DNA of 64,000 nt. Source: Cotesia glomerata (taxonomy: Eukaryota; Arthropoda; Insecta; Hymenoptera; Braconidae). Under the pieces are notes generated by a model. That model worked only from the letters and a program-made list of their open reading frames with translations. It did no database searches and was not told the origin of the DNA. Below are positions 23,701-32,078 of the stretch, one piece after another. The position numbers were made by a program, and so were the translations under genes. The stretch covers positions 2,951,771 to 3,015,770 of the forward strand of contig NC_058165.1 of NCBI RefSeq assembly GCF_020080835.1, written 5' to 3'. How positions within the stretch are numbered: position 1 is the first letter of the stretch; each line of letters begins with the position of its first letter.

Positions 23701-26700
23701 CATGCGAGGATCTCCGGGCCTCGAAAGTTTGAGCGTTTAAAAATTACAATTTGGGGGAAAACAGTAACCAATTAGTGGCCTATTTTCCTCGGCTTCTATC
23801 CTCTCTTTCGGGTTTTCCGAAGATGTTCGTCTAAACTCCCCTCTTTAGGCCCAGAGGGTACACTATCCCTCTCTCTCTAACTTATAGACTATATGTGTAC
23901 CTATGTATCGGTGTACGTGTAAGCACATTTACCTGCACACAAGTACATGTTCCTTATTTAACTAAATCTCTTATTTTATTTATAACTATTACTTATTTAT
24001 TTATTAATTAATTTATTTATTTTAATATTTATTGATAATAATATTCATTATCAATAATTAATTATTAATCTTTTATATTTATTTAAAATTTTCTAATGTT
24101 TAATTATTATTATTCCTTAACGAATTATTTAAATTAATTTTTGAACATTATTTTATTAATTATTATTTGAACATTATTTTATTAATTTATGCCAATTGTT
24201 CATTATTATTTAAAATATTATTTTATCTTAAGAATTATTTTCCCAAAAGTATTTCATTATTTATTATAATTGGAGCATTTTTTTATCAGTTAAAATATTA
24301 TTTAATCTTTTATTTTATTTTTCATGAATACTCCATTGTTATTTAATATTTAGAGTTTTATTTTATTTATTTTTTTCCTAAGTTTATCTTATTTAAAAAT
24401 TATTTTAAAACTTTCCCAAGCCTGGTCTGTGACGCTATTTAAGGAAGTTCGAGCGAATCTAATATAAAAAAATTAGGAAAACGGTTGACCCTGAAGCCAT
24501 CCCTGCAACTTCCCGCTAATTCCATACTTAGGCGCTTAAAATTGCACCAATGACGTTTTTGAGCTCTTCGAGCTCAAAAATACAATTTATGGGTTATTTA
24601 GAGCTCTCCAAGCTCAAAGAGATTGTTTTCCTATGCTTTTGAGCTCTTCGAGCTCAAAAGTCTGATAGGGATTTGATGACACTATTTTTTGAATTTTTAA
24701 ACCGCAATAACTTTTGAATAAATAAACCGATTTTCACGTGGTTGGTAGCATTCGACGCAGTTTTTCAAGCCTCACGAAGAATCTCAAATTTTGAATTGAT
24801 CGCGCTAGAAATTTTGGAGTTATTCTGAAAAAACACTTTTTTCGGTTTTCTTTCGTTCACGATATCTCTCGAACGAATCAACCGATTTTGACCGGACTGG
24901 TGGCGATCGACATGGTTTTTTGAGGTTAAGAGCTGATTAGTTTTTGGAATTGAACCATCAAGCCGTTTAAAAGTTATTCCAAAAAAATCATATTTGAAAA
25001 AATTTTTTTTTTCAGTTTTTTTAAGATTTCTCTAAATCTATTGATCTGAATCGGTCCAAATAGTTTTACAAATCTAAGTTTGGCCAAGCCCTTTCGAATG
25101 GCACCAACCGCGATGCAATCGGTCAAGCCGTTCAAAAGTTATAAGCGGTTCACATACTTTCACACACACACACACATACAGACACCGTGACAACCTCGCA
25201 GGGATAGTCAGGGAAGCTTCCTGTGACCTTCAAACGTCGAGATCTGATGAAAACTCGGTTTTTGCAAAACGGGGTGAAAACAATAACTTCCCGATTTTTG
25301 AAAATCTTCGATTTTCGTAGCGGGAAGTTAAAATAATTTCCAACTTTGAGCTTTGAAATTAAATATACGTATAAATAAATACGTCATTTATCTAATCCAA
25401 AAATTTAAAAAAGATTCACCGTTTAGTTACTTAGATATTAAATTTTTAAAATCACATATTTTATCTCCTCATACACGGGCTCTTATGGCGGACAAACGTT
25501 TTGTCGAGACTTTAATTATTTTTTCAATATTAACCTCCCAACTTTAACGGATAAAAAACTATACACAAGAAACTTGGATTATTGCAAAATATAAAAACAA
25601 TTTAATAATAATACATTACCGATATAATTTTTGAAATATTTAAAGTCAAATTTTATGTTTGTAACTGGTTTATCGTCAGCCATTTATTCGAATAAAGATT
25701 TGACAACATCGCGTCAACAGCTGAGAAAAAACAAAAGGATAGAAATATCGTTACAGAGAGAGAAATGTTTAACTCACACACTCATCCACGTCTCAGTTAT
25801 GGGTATAATCAAGCGCGCTATTGCCAAATCTGTTTATTTATTCCGGCAAGTAATAAATACCAAAGTCATTTTATTACTTTACTTTATTGAATAAGTGAAA
25901 ATTATCAATTATTAAATTGTTTAAATTATTTTAAATTAAAATAAAGAATTTTGACGGATATTGGGAAAACTAAAATTTAACAAAAATTTTAACACTATTT
26001 TGACTCATTAGTTACGCTCGAACTTCCTTAACTGAGGGCAATAGTACTCCCTTTATATTTGTGTACTTGGGATTTTTTTTATCTCTAAACACACTAGGAT
26101 CAGGTCATGTTCGGGAAAATTTTCGAGAGACCGGACGATACGAGATACTTAATGCGTTTCTCGTTTAATGTTTCTTGAATTTTATGCTTTAAATAAACTA
26201 AAATTAAAAAAAAAATGTATTTTAAAAATGCATTTAAAAAAACGTTCATTGTAAGCCACGACATAACATAAGTTATATTTTTAATGTAAAAGATATGAAG
26301 ATAAATATTTATGTTGTTGGTATTAAAATAGTCTAAATAAGAAATAACCCGTGAGAATTTGAATATAAAGAATGCGAAAATATTTATCGATTTGTTAAAA
26401 ATTTCGCAGAAATTTTTAAACTAATAAATTAAAAAAAAAACAAATTACTTCATTTAAAAAAAAAACATTATATATTTAAGAATTCAAGAATTTAAAAAAA
26501 AAATAGTTTTTTCATTAAAAATAAAAAAATTATTTATACAAAATTAAAATCAAAATTTTTAGTTAATTTTTACAGATACGATAAAATTAATAAGGAATTT
26601 TTTTTATAGAAAATTAAATTTCCTAAAATAAATTGTTAAATAAAATCACACTAAAAAAAAAAAAATTAATTTAAATCAATACAAAAAATTTTTGCATTAA

Positions 26701-27220
26701 ATAAAATTTATTTAAAACAAAAAAAAATTTCTTAGTTTCAAAATTTTTCAATTTAAATCAACAAAATAAAATTTTTTTCGCGATTCAAGTTAATTTTTTT
26801 TTCTATGCATAAAATTCTTAAAAAAAAAAATTTTTTTCTTAATCTTCAAATTTTATTCTTTAAAATAAATTCTAATTAAAATATTCCTTTTTTTACCTTC
26901 ATTTTTATACTTAATAAATAAAGCTAAAAATAATTAATCCTACCAAAAAAATTTCTTAGTTTCAAAATTTTTCAATTCAAATCTAATAAATAAAATTTTT
27001 TCCTGATTCAAGTTAATTTTTTTTCTATGCATAAAATTCATTAGAAAAAAAATTTTTTTTTAATCCTCAAATTTTATTTTTTAAAATAAATTCCAATTGA
27101 AACATTCCTTTTTTACGTTTATTATTAAACTTACTAAATAATTTAAAAAAATTTCTTACCAAAAGCCAAAAATTCCTGGAACTGAATCTCCTCTCGGTGG
27201 CAATCTTCCACTTCTTCCAT
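3108..27220 (-). CDS. SOAT: Sterol O-acyltransferase (ACAT/SOAT), nine exons, 553 aa
   Basis: An ER-membrane MBOAT enzyme that esterifies sterols with fatty acyl-CoA. Coding exons (minus strand): 27220-27160, 20473-20418, 17261-17134, 16084-15917, 12196-12048, 11943-11804, 11738-11578, 6760-6487 and 3632-3108. All introns are GT-AG and the phases chain without a break (1,0,2,2,1,0,2,0), giving 1662 nt, close to the ~550 aa usual for the family. Diagnostic pieces: TRNSTLTDLFNEIKHVKTIYNFFVA (about residues 98-122; DLF and VKTIY typical), FAPTLIYQDNYPR ending near 288, RFGDRLFYQ at the exon 8 end, RTWN at 392-395, and the catalytic His434 in SAVVHEY. The exon 8/9 junction splits the family motif FYxDWWN, which here reads FYQDWWT. 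The first coding exon was accepted because its phase-1 end completes a Gly with the next acceptor and its ATG has G at -3 and +4. The N-terminal ~85 residues are polar and poorly conserved, as usual. Introns range from 65 bp to 6.7 kb, the long ones filled with repeats. Distinguishing the exact paralogue was not possible. Confidence 0.93.
3660..6470. repeat. Hairpin-satellite array B in SOAT intron 8, interrupted by an R1 element
   Basis: The first unit starts near 3665 and its AT core is split by the R1 insertion (3762-4689). The right arm resumes at 4692 and full units follow to about 6470. The three units with left arms at about 4859, 5096 and 5333 are nearly identical, with an exact 237-bp period, pointing to recent amplification. 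Later units are more diverged and carry (TA)n length changes. Short ORFs inside the units are by-products of the repeat. Confidence 0.92.
3762..4689 (+). mobile_element. R1 inverted-repeat element, complete copy 1 (928 bp)
   Basis: Termini are TGGGTGATTCTCTGTAAGGA and its reverse complement at 4670-4689, flanked on both sides by TA (3760-3761 and 4690-4691). This is the TA target duplication expected of Tc1/mariner-like and related cut-and-paste elements. No transposase is encoded, so it is non-autonomous. The interior repeats a short motif (GGGACTG or CCTGGGACA) at least five times, possibly subterminal binding sites. It sits in the AT core of a satellite hairpin. Confidence 0.88.
6761..8031. 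other. SOAT intron 7, left part: unique AT-rich sequence with one GC-richer island
   Basis: No repeat arm or gene was recognised. The stretch 7309-7440 is clearly GC-richer than its surroundings (CCCGGCCGTGGAGTGGGG, GCCAATATGGCGGCACCC) and contains no long ORF or tRNA-like fold. It could be a small old insertion or a regulatory island. Confidence 0.4.
8188..8331 (+). repeat. tRNA-like repeat with conserved 5' flank, copy 1
   Basis: 8260-8331 resembles a tRNA: A-box-like TAGCTCAAATGG, B box GGTTCGAATCC, a good T arm (CTGGG/CCTAG), a D arm and a 4-bp anticodon stem with loop CATGTCT. Two acceptor-stem pairs mismatch and position 33 is A rather than U, so this is probably not a working tRNA. 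About 70 bp upstream (CGTAAGATGGACGGTGTGGC...) are shared with 16727-16868, so the unit moved or duplicated together with its 5' flank. Confidence 0.6.
8338..8857. repeat. Large palindrome, about 220-bp arms
   Basis: The left arm 8338-8565 (TCCGAACAAAAACAGTTTCA...) is matched in reverse by 8640-8857 (...CTGTTTTTGTTCGGA). The spacer is about 75 bp. The arms differ by scattered substitutions and A/T run lengths. This is a foldback-type element with no coding capacity. Confidence 0.85.
9257..9328. repeat. Small GC-richer hairpin
   Basis: Imperfect inverted arms, TCGGTAG plus TCTGGCGC against GCGCCAGA plus TTCTACCGA, around CCGTTTACAGCAG. It lies inside the 8032-9627 element and could be the centre of an older foldback copy. 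Confidence 0.55.
9629..10719. other. SOAT intron 7, unique AT-rich stretch
   Basis: No ORF, RNA gene or member of the repeat families found elsewhere in the window. Composition is ordinary AT-rich intron. Confidence 0.45.
10720..11515. repeat. Cluster of GC-rich hairpin elements in SOAT intron 7
   Basis: Two near-identical composites (10724-10945 and 11290-11515). Each has a first hairpin (CTCACCTCCGGGCGGAAA... to ...CCGCCTCCGTCGAGGAG) and a second (AAATAGTATACACACC... to ...GTGTGTAATATACTATTT) with inverted arms CCTCAGATCACATG/CATGTGATCTGAG around CTCGGCTTCGCCTCGG. Between them lie related pieces at 11033-11128 (GGGCCGAAAGTT/AATTTTCGGCCC) and 11200-11260 (GCACGAGCGAAGCGAGTGC). None encodes protein. 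Conservation of the two composites suggests recent duplication. Confidence 0.85.
12425..12735 (+). repeat. TTCTTG-rich repeat, partial copy
   Basis: About 300 bp nearly identical to 20985-21290, made of recurrent TCTTG and CAAGAAA words (CTTGACACAAGAAATTTCAC ... CATGTCAAATGGGAAGATCA). Here it lacks the CACAGAAA terminus seen at 20918, so it is truncated. The ORF across it is an artefact of the repeated words. Confidence 0.75.
12955..13460. repeat. GC-rich hairpin cluster inside R1 copy 2
   Basis: Three palindromic units in a row. 12959-13037: GATGCCCGCC...GGCGGGCATC around CACTCGCTTCGCTCGTG. 13104-13235: AGTATACACC ends and a CCATGATGCC/GGCATCATGG core around CTCGGCTTCGCCTCGG. 13236-13460: a stem CTGCCCTCCGGCCGG.../...CGGCTACGTCGAGCAG, then the CTCAGATCACATG unit also seen at 10807 and 11387. 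ORFs crossing the region arise from arm symmetry. Confidence 0.85.
13496..14152 (+). pseudogene. 5'-truncated non-LTR retrotransposon, C-terminal RT-region fragment
   Basis: The frame at about 13500-13902 encodes a reverse-transcriptase C-terminal region (FPVFDYCCAAY, LQRKMNCCVRYIY, EHITPYFKRLGWL) that aligns with the copy at 17741-18760. A TAG at 13816-13818 replaces the Trp of the partner's IRLW motif, and the frame then continues NALPAEITKAESF, so it is dead. The element ends CCAATAAAATTATT plus (ATCT)n at about 14135-14152, the short-repeat tail of many LINEs. It lies in R1 with a probable short ATCAC target duplication. Confidence 0.82.
14181..15036 (+). mobile_element. R2 element copy 1 (about 0.86 kb), Helentron/DINE-like
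   Basis: It begins AACTTCCCGCTAAG, which forms a hairpin with CGGGAAGTT about 40 nt on. A (TGTATG)n/(TG)n microsatellite follows at 14327-14352, then blocks repeating AACTTTTGAACGG and ACCGATTTT. Palindromes of the TTGAGCTC-GAAGAG-CTCAAA type lie at 14865-14960. A subterminal inverted repeat TTAGCGGGAAGTT occurs about 45 nt from an end reading TTTTCCTAA. It is inserted within a T run of R1 and shows no target duplication. Subterminal inverted repeats, an internal microsatellite and T-T insertion are traits of Helentron-associated elements; the assignment is inference. Confidence 0.7.
15505..15572. repeat. 68-bp mini-hairpin inserted in R1
   Basis: TATCGCGTGC...TAAAGGTAAAA is mirrored by TTTTATCTTTAAGCACGCGATA. 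Other R1 copies read straight through this point (GACCAAATTTTATATTATGG), so the hairpin is a precise, small insertion. Confidence 0.7.
16641..16700 (+). repeat. Degenerate R2 5'-end fragment
   Basis: TTTCTCACTTAGAAAATTGC...CTAAAATCGAAAAGTTAT matches the terminal hairpin of R2 (AACTTCCCGCTAAGAAAATTG...AAAATCGGGAAGTTAT) with several substitutions. No further R2 sequence follows. Confidence 0.5.
16727..16868 (+). repeat. tRNA-like repeat with conserved 5' flank, copy 2
   Basis: Homologous to 8188-8331, including the 70-bp 5' flank (CGTAAGATGGACCGTGTGGC). The tRNA-like part starts at about 16797. Its T arm is perfect (CTGGG TTCGAAT CCCAG) but the anticodon stem is destroyed (GCCGA against CCAGG) and it shares the two acceptor mismatches of copy 1. 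It is a pseudo-tRNA rather than a gene. Confidence 0.6.
17741..18760 (-). pseudogene. 5'-truncated non-LTR retrotransposon with 238-codon RT-region ORF
   Basis: Minus-strand ORF 18743-18027 encodes the region after the reverse-transcriptase catalytic core: TKCLGLYLFNNLSWNLHV (the LG..LD..L.W..H motif), PLIDYC, LQRALNSAIRFIYNL, EHITPFRRELGWL and CIRLWEEL. The catalytic YxDD part is absent, so the copy is truncated. Its 3' end on the minus strand is a (TATC)n tract at 17741-17769. It belongs to the same family as 13496-14152, which is in the opposite orientation and more damaged. Clade is probably Jockey/CR1-like; not resolved. Confidence 0.85.
18994..19506 (+). mobile_element. tRNA-derived SINE with perfect 22-bp target-site duplication
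   Basis: The head at 18996-19081 looks like a class II (Leu/Ser-type) tRNA: GGCATGATGGCCGAGCGGAC supplies the A box and GGGTTCGAGCCCC the B box. A body of about 190 bp follows (CGGTTGTTCGAATAGTTCC ...), then a tail of short tandem repeats. The identical 22 bp at 18972-18993 and 19507-19528 are the target duplication from L1-type priming. Identity of the two direct repeats implies a recent insertion. Confidence 0.88.
19278..19435 (+). repeat. Minisatellite tail of the SINE
   Basis: About six imperfect units of 23-27 bp built on ATGTTGATTATAAAAAGCGG plus AGAAC. The first three are close copies; the later ones drift (ATATTGATAATAAAAGAGTT, ATGTTAATAATAAAGAGTTG). Confidence 0.8.
20918..21612. mobile_element. 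TTCTTG-rich inverted-repeat element, full copy
   Basis: The ends CACAGAAAGAATGG (20918) and TTTTTTTTTCTGTG (to 21612) are imperfectly inverted and flanked by TA (20916-20917, 21613-21614). The interior is dense in CAAGAAA and TTCTTG words in both orientations, including CAAGACAACTTCGGTCTTCC. The partial copy at 12425 shares about 300 bp. No transposase. It lies in SOAT intron 1, just 5' of the exon 2 acceptor. Confidence 0.72.
21938..22707. mobile_element. Inverted-repeat element GGGGA...GGGCAA with TA flanks, inserted in another element
   Basis: The left end GGGGAAGGACGGGCAAAATG and the right end CTTGCCCGATCGTCCCC are inverted, with TA at 21936-21937 and 22708-22709. The phrase GGGCAAAATG recurs internally (22329-22350). 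The element carries a smaller MITE at 21990-22181. Confidence 0.72.
21990..22181. mobile_element. 192-bp MITE with CACAGTAAAAAATTTTTCGTCA ends (inverted)
   Basis: The first and last 22 bp are inverted repeats (start CACAGTAAAAAATTTTTCGT, end ACGAAAAATTTTTTACTGTG), flanked by TA at 21988-21989 and 22182-22183. The interior repeats GTGTAGAA and TTGATTCAAC words. No coding capacity. Confidence 0.85.
22946..23216. mobile_element. R3 MITE, short form, copy 1 (271 bp)
   Basis: Ends CACTGACAGAAGGATTTATT and AAACAAATCCTTCTATCAGTG are inverted. The interior consists of ATTTGTTAATAGTTAACAAA and TTAATAAATC words in both orientations, so the whole copy is quasi-palindromic. Copies at 29255 and 43530 match along their length. 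Confidence 0.85.
23217..24438. other. SOAT intron 1: unique stretch, no gene recognised
   Basis: 23500-23900 is less AT-rich than its surroundings and contains a 71-codon plus-strand ORF (23517-23732, ending SSCEDLRASKV) that matches nothing I know and has no splice support. The rest (23940-24420) is simple TTATTT/ATTATT sequence. An unrecognised old transposon is as likely as a small gene. Confidence 0.35.
24443..26027. mobile_element. TTAA-flanked inverted-repeat element (piggyBac-like), with R2 inserted
   Basis: The ends GGAAGTTCGAGCG (24443) and CGCTCGAACTTCC (to 26027) are perfect 13-bp inverted repeats, each bordered by TTAA (24439-24442, 26028-26031), the hallmark target of piggyBac transposases. 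R2 copy 2 (24464-25331) is inserted close to the left end. The remaining ~0.7 kb has two short ORFs (25353-25547, 25631-25894) with no transposase-like features. The right-end sequence recurs at 31530-31688. Confidence 0.8.
24464..25331 (-). mobile_element. R2 element copy 2, minus orientation
   Basis: Reverse complement of 14181-15036 and 32929-33877: AGGAAAACGGTTGACCCTGA at the left, AGCGGGAAGTTA at the right, a (CA)n microsatellite at 25160-25182 and TTTGAGCTCTTCGAGCTCAA palindromes at 24560-24660. It is inserted at an A/T tract in the TTAA element. Confidence 0.78.
26032..27159. other. SOAT intron 1, 5' part: extreme AT-rich, no repeat arms
   Basis: Homopolymer-rich A/T sequence with an internal near-duplication: TTTCTTAGTTTCAAAATTTT plus following 150 bp at about 26728-26900 recurs at 26953-27120. 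No ORF or RNA gene. The splice donor TTG|GTAAGA is at 27160/27159. Confidence 0.45.
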
Positions 27221-27363
27221 AACAATAAAAATAACAAATAAAATAACTCGGAGCTAAATAGATCAAGCGGCTCATTCAACACTCGATAGAATAAAACTCA
27301 GCGAGCTCTGTCAATCACCAAGCTAAAGCCAACAATCATTATCGCAAAACGAGGACACAATTT

Positions 27364-27403
27364 TCACTGACCTCATCCTGCACCTTCCCCTCGAGATATT
27401 TAT
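27364..27403 (-). promoter_or_regulatory. Candidate SOAT core promoter
   Basis: On the minus strand an insect-type initiator TCAGTG (A at 27368) lies 148 nt upstream of the ATG, and an ATAAATA box (27402-27396) lies about 35 bp further up, slightly longer than the ideal spacing. No experimental support; the 5' UTR would contain two upstream ATGs in other frames. Confidence 0.22.
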
Positions 27404-28013
27404 CGCCCACTAAATCCCCAGATCATAATAACAAAAAAAAAAACCAAATAAACATCGAAACCTCGAAGCTAAAATATCTTCTTCCGCACTAAAATTTCCT
27501 CAACTAATTAAATTATTAACAGAAAATCTAGTCAGCTAATCATCAATTATTAAATAGATTACACTTCAAAGTTCAGAATAAATTATACATAGCAAATATT
27601 TATCGGTACACTTGCACTCAAGTTATCTCTAGGATTAGCGTCTTAAATTTAAGTACAAGTACGCACGAACTTAAAATTTACTTATCGCTAATTCAATGTC
27701 AAATTATATAATTATCTTGCAATTGATTATAATTATTAATAATAATTATTAATACTTAATAAATAAAAATTATAAATTTTAAGTGTAATTATTTTTAAAC
27801 TGCACAGTTTTAACTTTGGGGACTAATATTGGACTAGTACGATTAACGATAACTAAAACTCACTTGATGCTTTATTTCCCTCTCTTCGCTTCCTTATCTT
27901 CTTATATTTCTTCTATACCTTCTTCGTTTTTATTCATTTTTAGAGAACTTAACTTAGCGCTATTAACACTTGGTTTATGAATGACTGTACGCAAAGAATC
28001 GATTATGTGTGCA
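27404..28013. other. Upstream flank of SOAT, no gene seen
   Basis: Unique AT-rich sequence between the SOAT 5' end and the 28014 palindrome. A minus-strand reading frame at 27902-28105 runs into the palindrome arm and is not credible as a gene. Confidence 0.4.
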
Positions 28014-28924
28014 TTAGGGTGGCGCAAAAAAACCGACAATTTTTTTTTTTTTTGAGTCTCGAGTGAAAAAATGTTAGTTTTTGATGTTTTAAAAGCCCTC
28101 ACCAAAGGACAGCTTAAAAAAAAATTTTTAAGAGGTCACTCAAAATTTTTTAAAATTTCAAAAATCGTCAAAAATCGAATTTTTTTGTTTTTATTTTTTT
28201 TCTCGTTACGGTATAATTTTATAGACCAAAAAAAAATAAGTTTCTGAAAGTTTCAGTTCAAAATTTAAATTTTGAAAGGTCGCTCATAATTTTTTTTTTT
28301 TTTTCTTCTTTAATTAGTCATATCGCCGACTTTAAGTGTTGGGAGTGGTACGTTGGGGTCTTTTTGGTTTGAAAAAATCTTAACCTACGCGGCAAGGTCA
28401 AATCTCAACCAAGCTGGTTTCTAAGACCAGCTTGGGATTCGAACCCACGCCTGGCAGTTGATTAAATAAAATTATTAAATTAAAAAAAAATTATATTTTC
28501 TATGTTGTGCTTGATTTTTAGTTCATCTCGTGATGTATTTTTATCGATTATGGTACTAAATAAAAAAAAAAAAATGCATGGAATTTTAATTTGAATAGTA
28601 AAAGGTCGCTCGAAAAAATCTAAACTAATGCACTAATAAATTGAAAAAAATTATGAGCGACCTTTCAAAATTCAAATTTTGAACTGAAATTTTCAGAAAC
28701 TTATTTTTTTTTAGTCTATAAAATCATACCGTGACGAAAATAAAAATAAAAAAAAAAAAAATTCGATTTTTGACGATTTTTGAAATTTAAAAAAAATTGG
28801 AGCGACATCTTAAAAATTTTTTTTTAAGCTGTCCTTTGGAGAGAGCTTTTAAAACATCAAAAACTAACATTTTTTCACTCGAGACTTAAAAAAAAAAATA
28901 GTCGGTTTTTTTGCGCCACCCTAA
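28014..28924. mobile_element. Foldback element, about 280-bp arms, TGTGCA target duplication
   Basis: The left arm from TTAGGGTGGCGCAAAAAAAC (28014) to about 28292 is mirrored by 28648-28924 (ends GCGCCACCCTAA). TGTGCA lies just outside both ends, a 6-bp target duplication. The 355-bp centre contains a perfect 10-bp stem hairpin (28409-28435, CCAAGCTGGT/ACCAGCTTGG) directly followed by GGGATTCGAACCC, a Pol III B-box-like sequence on the minus strand. No transposase. Confidence 0.83.
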
Positions 28925-29254
28925 TGTGCATGTATGTATAGTTTTGCACTCGAGTAAAGTTATTTCTTTGTAATAATTCTACACTTTGTGCTTATTGTAA
29001 ATTGTATTGAATTAAAGTATCAACTGACTGGTTAGCTATCTACTGCTTATGTTTGTATTGTGGTTTCGGTGATTGGATACTTTGGTAAACATTCCGGAGA
29101 ATGGGAACCAGGTAGTTTGATTGAGAAAAATATTCTTTAGTTAGCTATGTGTAGTGTATATGTAAGGAAAAATATCAAGGTGTTTTGATATTATTGACCA
29201 GAATTGGGAAATTGATAGATTTTATGACGCAATTTTTTCCGGTATTTATAGGTA

Positions 29255-29526
29255 CACTGATAGAAGGATTTATTTGTATTAAAAAAATATTTGTTAATAG
29301 TTAACAAATCATTTATTAGAGACCATTTTTTAGTATCAAACAAATATTTCTTAATATTTAAAATGATTTGTTTGTATTTAATAAATCAGATATTCATTTA
29401 TTAAATATTAATAAATCTTTTTAAATACTAAGAAATATTTGTTAAGGACTAAAAAGTGGTCTCTAATAAATGATTTGTTAAATATTAACAAATATTTTTA
29501 ACTATAAACAAATCCTTCTATCAGTG
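29255..29526. mobile_element. R3 MITE, short form, copy 2
   Basis: CACTGATAGAAGGATTTATT to TCCTTCTATCAGTG, with TA on both outer sides (29253-29254, 29527-29528). High identity to 22946-23216 throughout, including the GAGACCA...TGGTCTC inner arms. Confidence 0.87.
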
Positions 29527-29599
29527 TAGTTTGCCGGCAAAAGAGAAAGAATGGTGGGGCTGAGGATCGAGTGTAACATCAGTGATTGAGAAATGATAT

Positions 29600-29688
29600 T
29601 GTATCTTGTGAAATATTGAAATTTTTTAAAATATAAGTTCATCTCGATGTTACACTCATCGAGACCTTTCATTTGAGTACCCACATCA

Positions 29689-29735
<47 letters not shown>

Positions 29736-31315
29736 AATACATAAAAATGCATGCGGGTACTCAAATGAAAGCTCTTGATGAGTGTAACGTCGGAATGAGC
29801 TTATATCGTAAAAAATGTCAATAATTAAGAAATTACATTGTATCTTGTCATCTAATGATATTTTGAAAGATATAAGCTCATCTCAGTATTACGCTCATCG
29901 AGACCTTTCATTTGAGTACCCACATCAATATTTCATATATTTATATGTATATATATATATATATATGAAAAATACATAAAAATGCATGCGGGTACTCAAA
30001 TGAAAGCTCTTGATGAGTGTAACGTCGGAATGAACTTATATTCTAAAAAATTTCAATAATTAAGAAATTACATTGTATCTTGTCATCTAATGATATTTTG
30101 AAAGATATAAGCTCATCTCAGTATTACGCTCATCGAGACCTTTCATATGAGTACCCACATCGATTTTTCATATATTTTATATATTATAAATGGGTGATTC
30201 TCTGTAAGGACGTCTTAAATCTGTACAAAATTGTCCGACCAAATTATTTTTGATTTTATTAGAAAAAAAATTAACAAGGGCTACAAAACTATCAGCTTAA
30301 TCATAATAAATAAAAAGCCGATTTATTTTTTGCTTTTTCGATATTTGTGTATCTTTTGCCATATAACATCACAGGGGACAGTTTGCCAGGGGACTGTTTT
30401 TTTTATCAAATTGAGAAAAATCAAGCAAATTATTTCAATGTATTCAACTTTTCAAGTTCTCAATCAATGTTTACATTAATTAGAATAATATTAAGACTTA
30501 TGGATCGAATTTTATAAATAAATTATAAATAAAAATAGTTGCCAGGGGACTGAGTTTTGAAGTGGCCCAGACACATATTTCCAGCACAAACGGTGCTTTG
30601 ACACTAAATAAAATGCCGATAAAGCGCTAACAGCCCTATGGTTAATAACTCAAGGCTATTTAGGTCCTTATAAACCTTACAAAAGGTAAAATAACACGCT
30701 AGATTTTTTTTTTGGCTTTGAACTTCTGGCAAGGGACTGTTCTTAAAATGCCTGGGACAAACTTTGGTTTAATGAATTTAATGAAACAAATTAATTTTCG
30801 GTATTTTTTATTGAAGATGATTGTTAGTTAACTAATTAAGTTTATGAACATTACGGACCAAATTTTATATTATGCACGAATAACTTAATATTTAATCTTA
30901 AAGTTTTAATTTTGGGAATGGGACAGCCCAGGGGATTGTTATATCGGTGGTTTACGAATTTATAGCAAAAAAACCATAATTTATTTCATTTTAGTTTTCA
31001 ATACTCCAAATAGAAATGTTTTTTTACTTTCGTGATAAATTTTTTTTAGTAACAAAATAACAATTTTTCTAATAAAAAAATGCCTGGGACAGCAAAAAAC
31101 ATCCTTACAGAGAATCACCCATATATATAAAATATATAAAAATGCATGTGGGTACTCAAATAAAAGCTCTTGATGAGTGTAAAATGGAAATGAGCTTATA
31201 TCTTTAAAAATGTCAAAAATTAAGAAAAGACCTTGTATCTTGTCAACTACTGACAATTTTAAAGATTCAAGCTCACTCCCATATTATACTTATCGAGACC
31301 TTTCATTAGGTGACT
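29600..31315. repeat. Hairpin-satellite array C, interrupted by R1 copy 3
   Basis: Units at 29630-29812 and 29870-30050, then a third whose left arm (30105-30165) is separated from its right arm (31122-31200) by R1. Cores are long (TA)n tracts (29697-29731, 29940-29966). The right arms here read ATGCATGCGGGTACTC rather than TTGATGTGGGTACTC, marking a subfamily. Confidence 0.88.
30191..31121 (+). mobile_element. R1 element copy 3, complete (931 bp)
   Basis: Starts TGGGTGATTCTCTGTAAGGA and ends with its inverse at 31121, followed by TA; the left flank reads AA, so the left TA has probably mutated. Near-identical to copy 1 along its length and inserted in a satellite hairpin core. Confidence 0.88.
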
Positions 31316-31336
31316 GAATGGTAGTTATGGACAATG

Positions 31337-31408
31337 TCTCAGATAGCTTAACTGGTAGAGCCTTTGTCGCGTAACCAAACGATCAGGGTTCGAGTCCCGG
31401 TCTGGGCT
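31337..31408 (+). repeat. tRNA-like sequence, probably a pseudo-tRNA or SINE head
   Basis: 72 nt with acceptor halves TCTCAGA/TCTGGGC (six pairs, one mismatch), D arm GCTT...GAGC, T arm CAGGG TTCGAGT CCCGG (one mismatch) and a B box GGTTCGAGTCC. The anticodon arm does not form a normal 5-bp stem (CTTTG against ACCAA). No CCA or clear poly-T terminator follows at once; a stem TTTTCGG/CCGAAAA comes next. Confidence 0.5.
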
Positions 31409-31499
31409 GTCTGAATTATTTTTTCGGTTACCGAAAAATTCCTACTGAGTAAGGTCTCCCCTCCCCCGTTTATTCTTTATTTCCCCAGTTCCCAAATTT

Positions 31500-31688
31500 A
31501 TCTTTAATGACAAATTTAGCTATAAATTATTTTATTACTTTACTTTATTAAATAAGTAAAAATAATCAATTATTAAATTGTTTAAATTATTTTAAATTAA
31601 AATAAAGAATTTTGACGAATATTGGGAAAACTTAAATTAAAAAAAAATTTTAACACTATTTTGACTCATTAGTTACGCTCGAATTTCC
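31500..31688. mobile_element. Right-end fragment of the TTAA element family
   Basis: 31530-31688 matches 25880-26027 nearly base for base, ending CGCTCGAATTTCC followed by TTAA (31689-31692). The matching left end is not found, so this is a truncated copy. Confidence 0.7.
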
Positions 31689-31739
31689 TTAATCTGTTTT
31701 GAAATAGGACAATTGTGGAATTAATATACAGAATAATAA

Positions 31740-32078
31740 AAACTCTATTAATTTACAACATTTTTTTTTTTATTAACAATTAAATTATTAATTAATACCA
31801 TCAATTTATATAACAATGTCTTATACAAAACATAACTACTTTCCCTTCCTTCTACTCTTTAGCAACGCCCCTAACTGTTGCCTAGCAACCTTTAGCTAAC
31901 CTAGAAATTATTGCCTAGCAACAAGACTTTACAAATCCTTCACCAACGTTTCGTATAGAAGAATAAAAATATATTTTAATTTTTAATGCATTTTATCTAA
32001 TACAGACTAAATTATCATAATCATAATTGTACATAAAATATAAATGGTCCATTATTTTCGCGTATATACATAGCAGCA
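31740..32078. other. Unique AT-rich spacer
   Basis: Includes a short phrase repeated three times (TTGCCTAGCAAC type, 31864-31925) but no gene or RNA. Confidence 0.4.

Noticed and set aside
27067..27282. 71-codon minus-strand ORF overlapping SOAT exon 1
   Set aside because: It is in a different frame from the ATG at 27220 whose phase matches exon 2; it reads through the splice donor at 27160.
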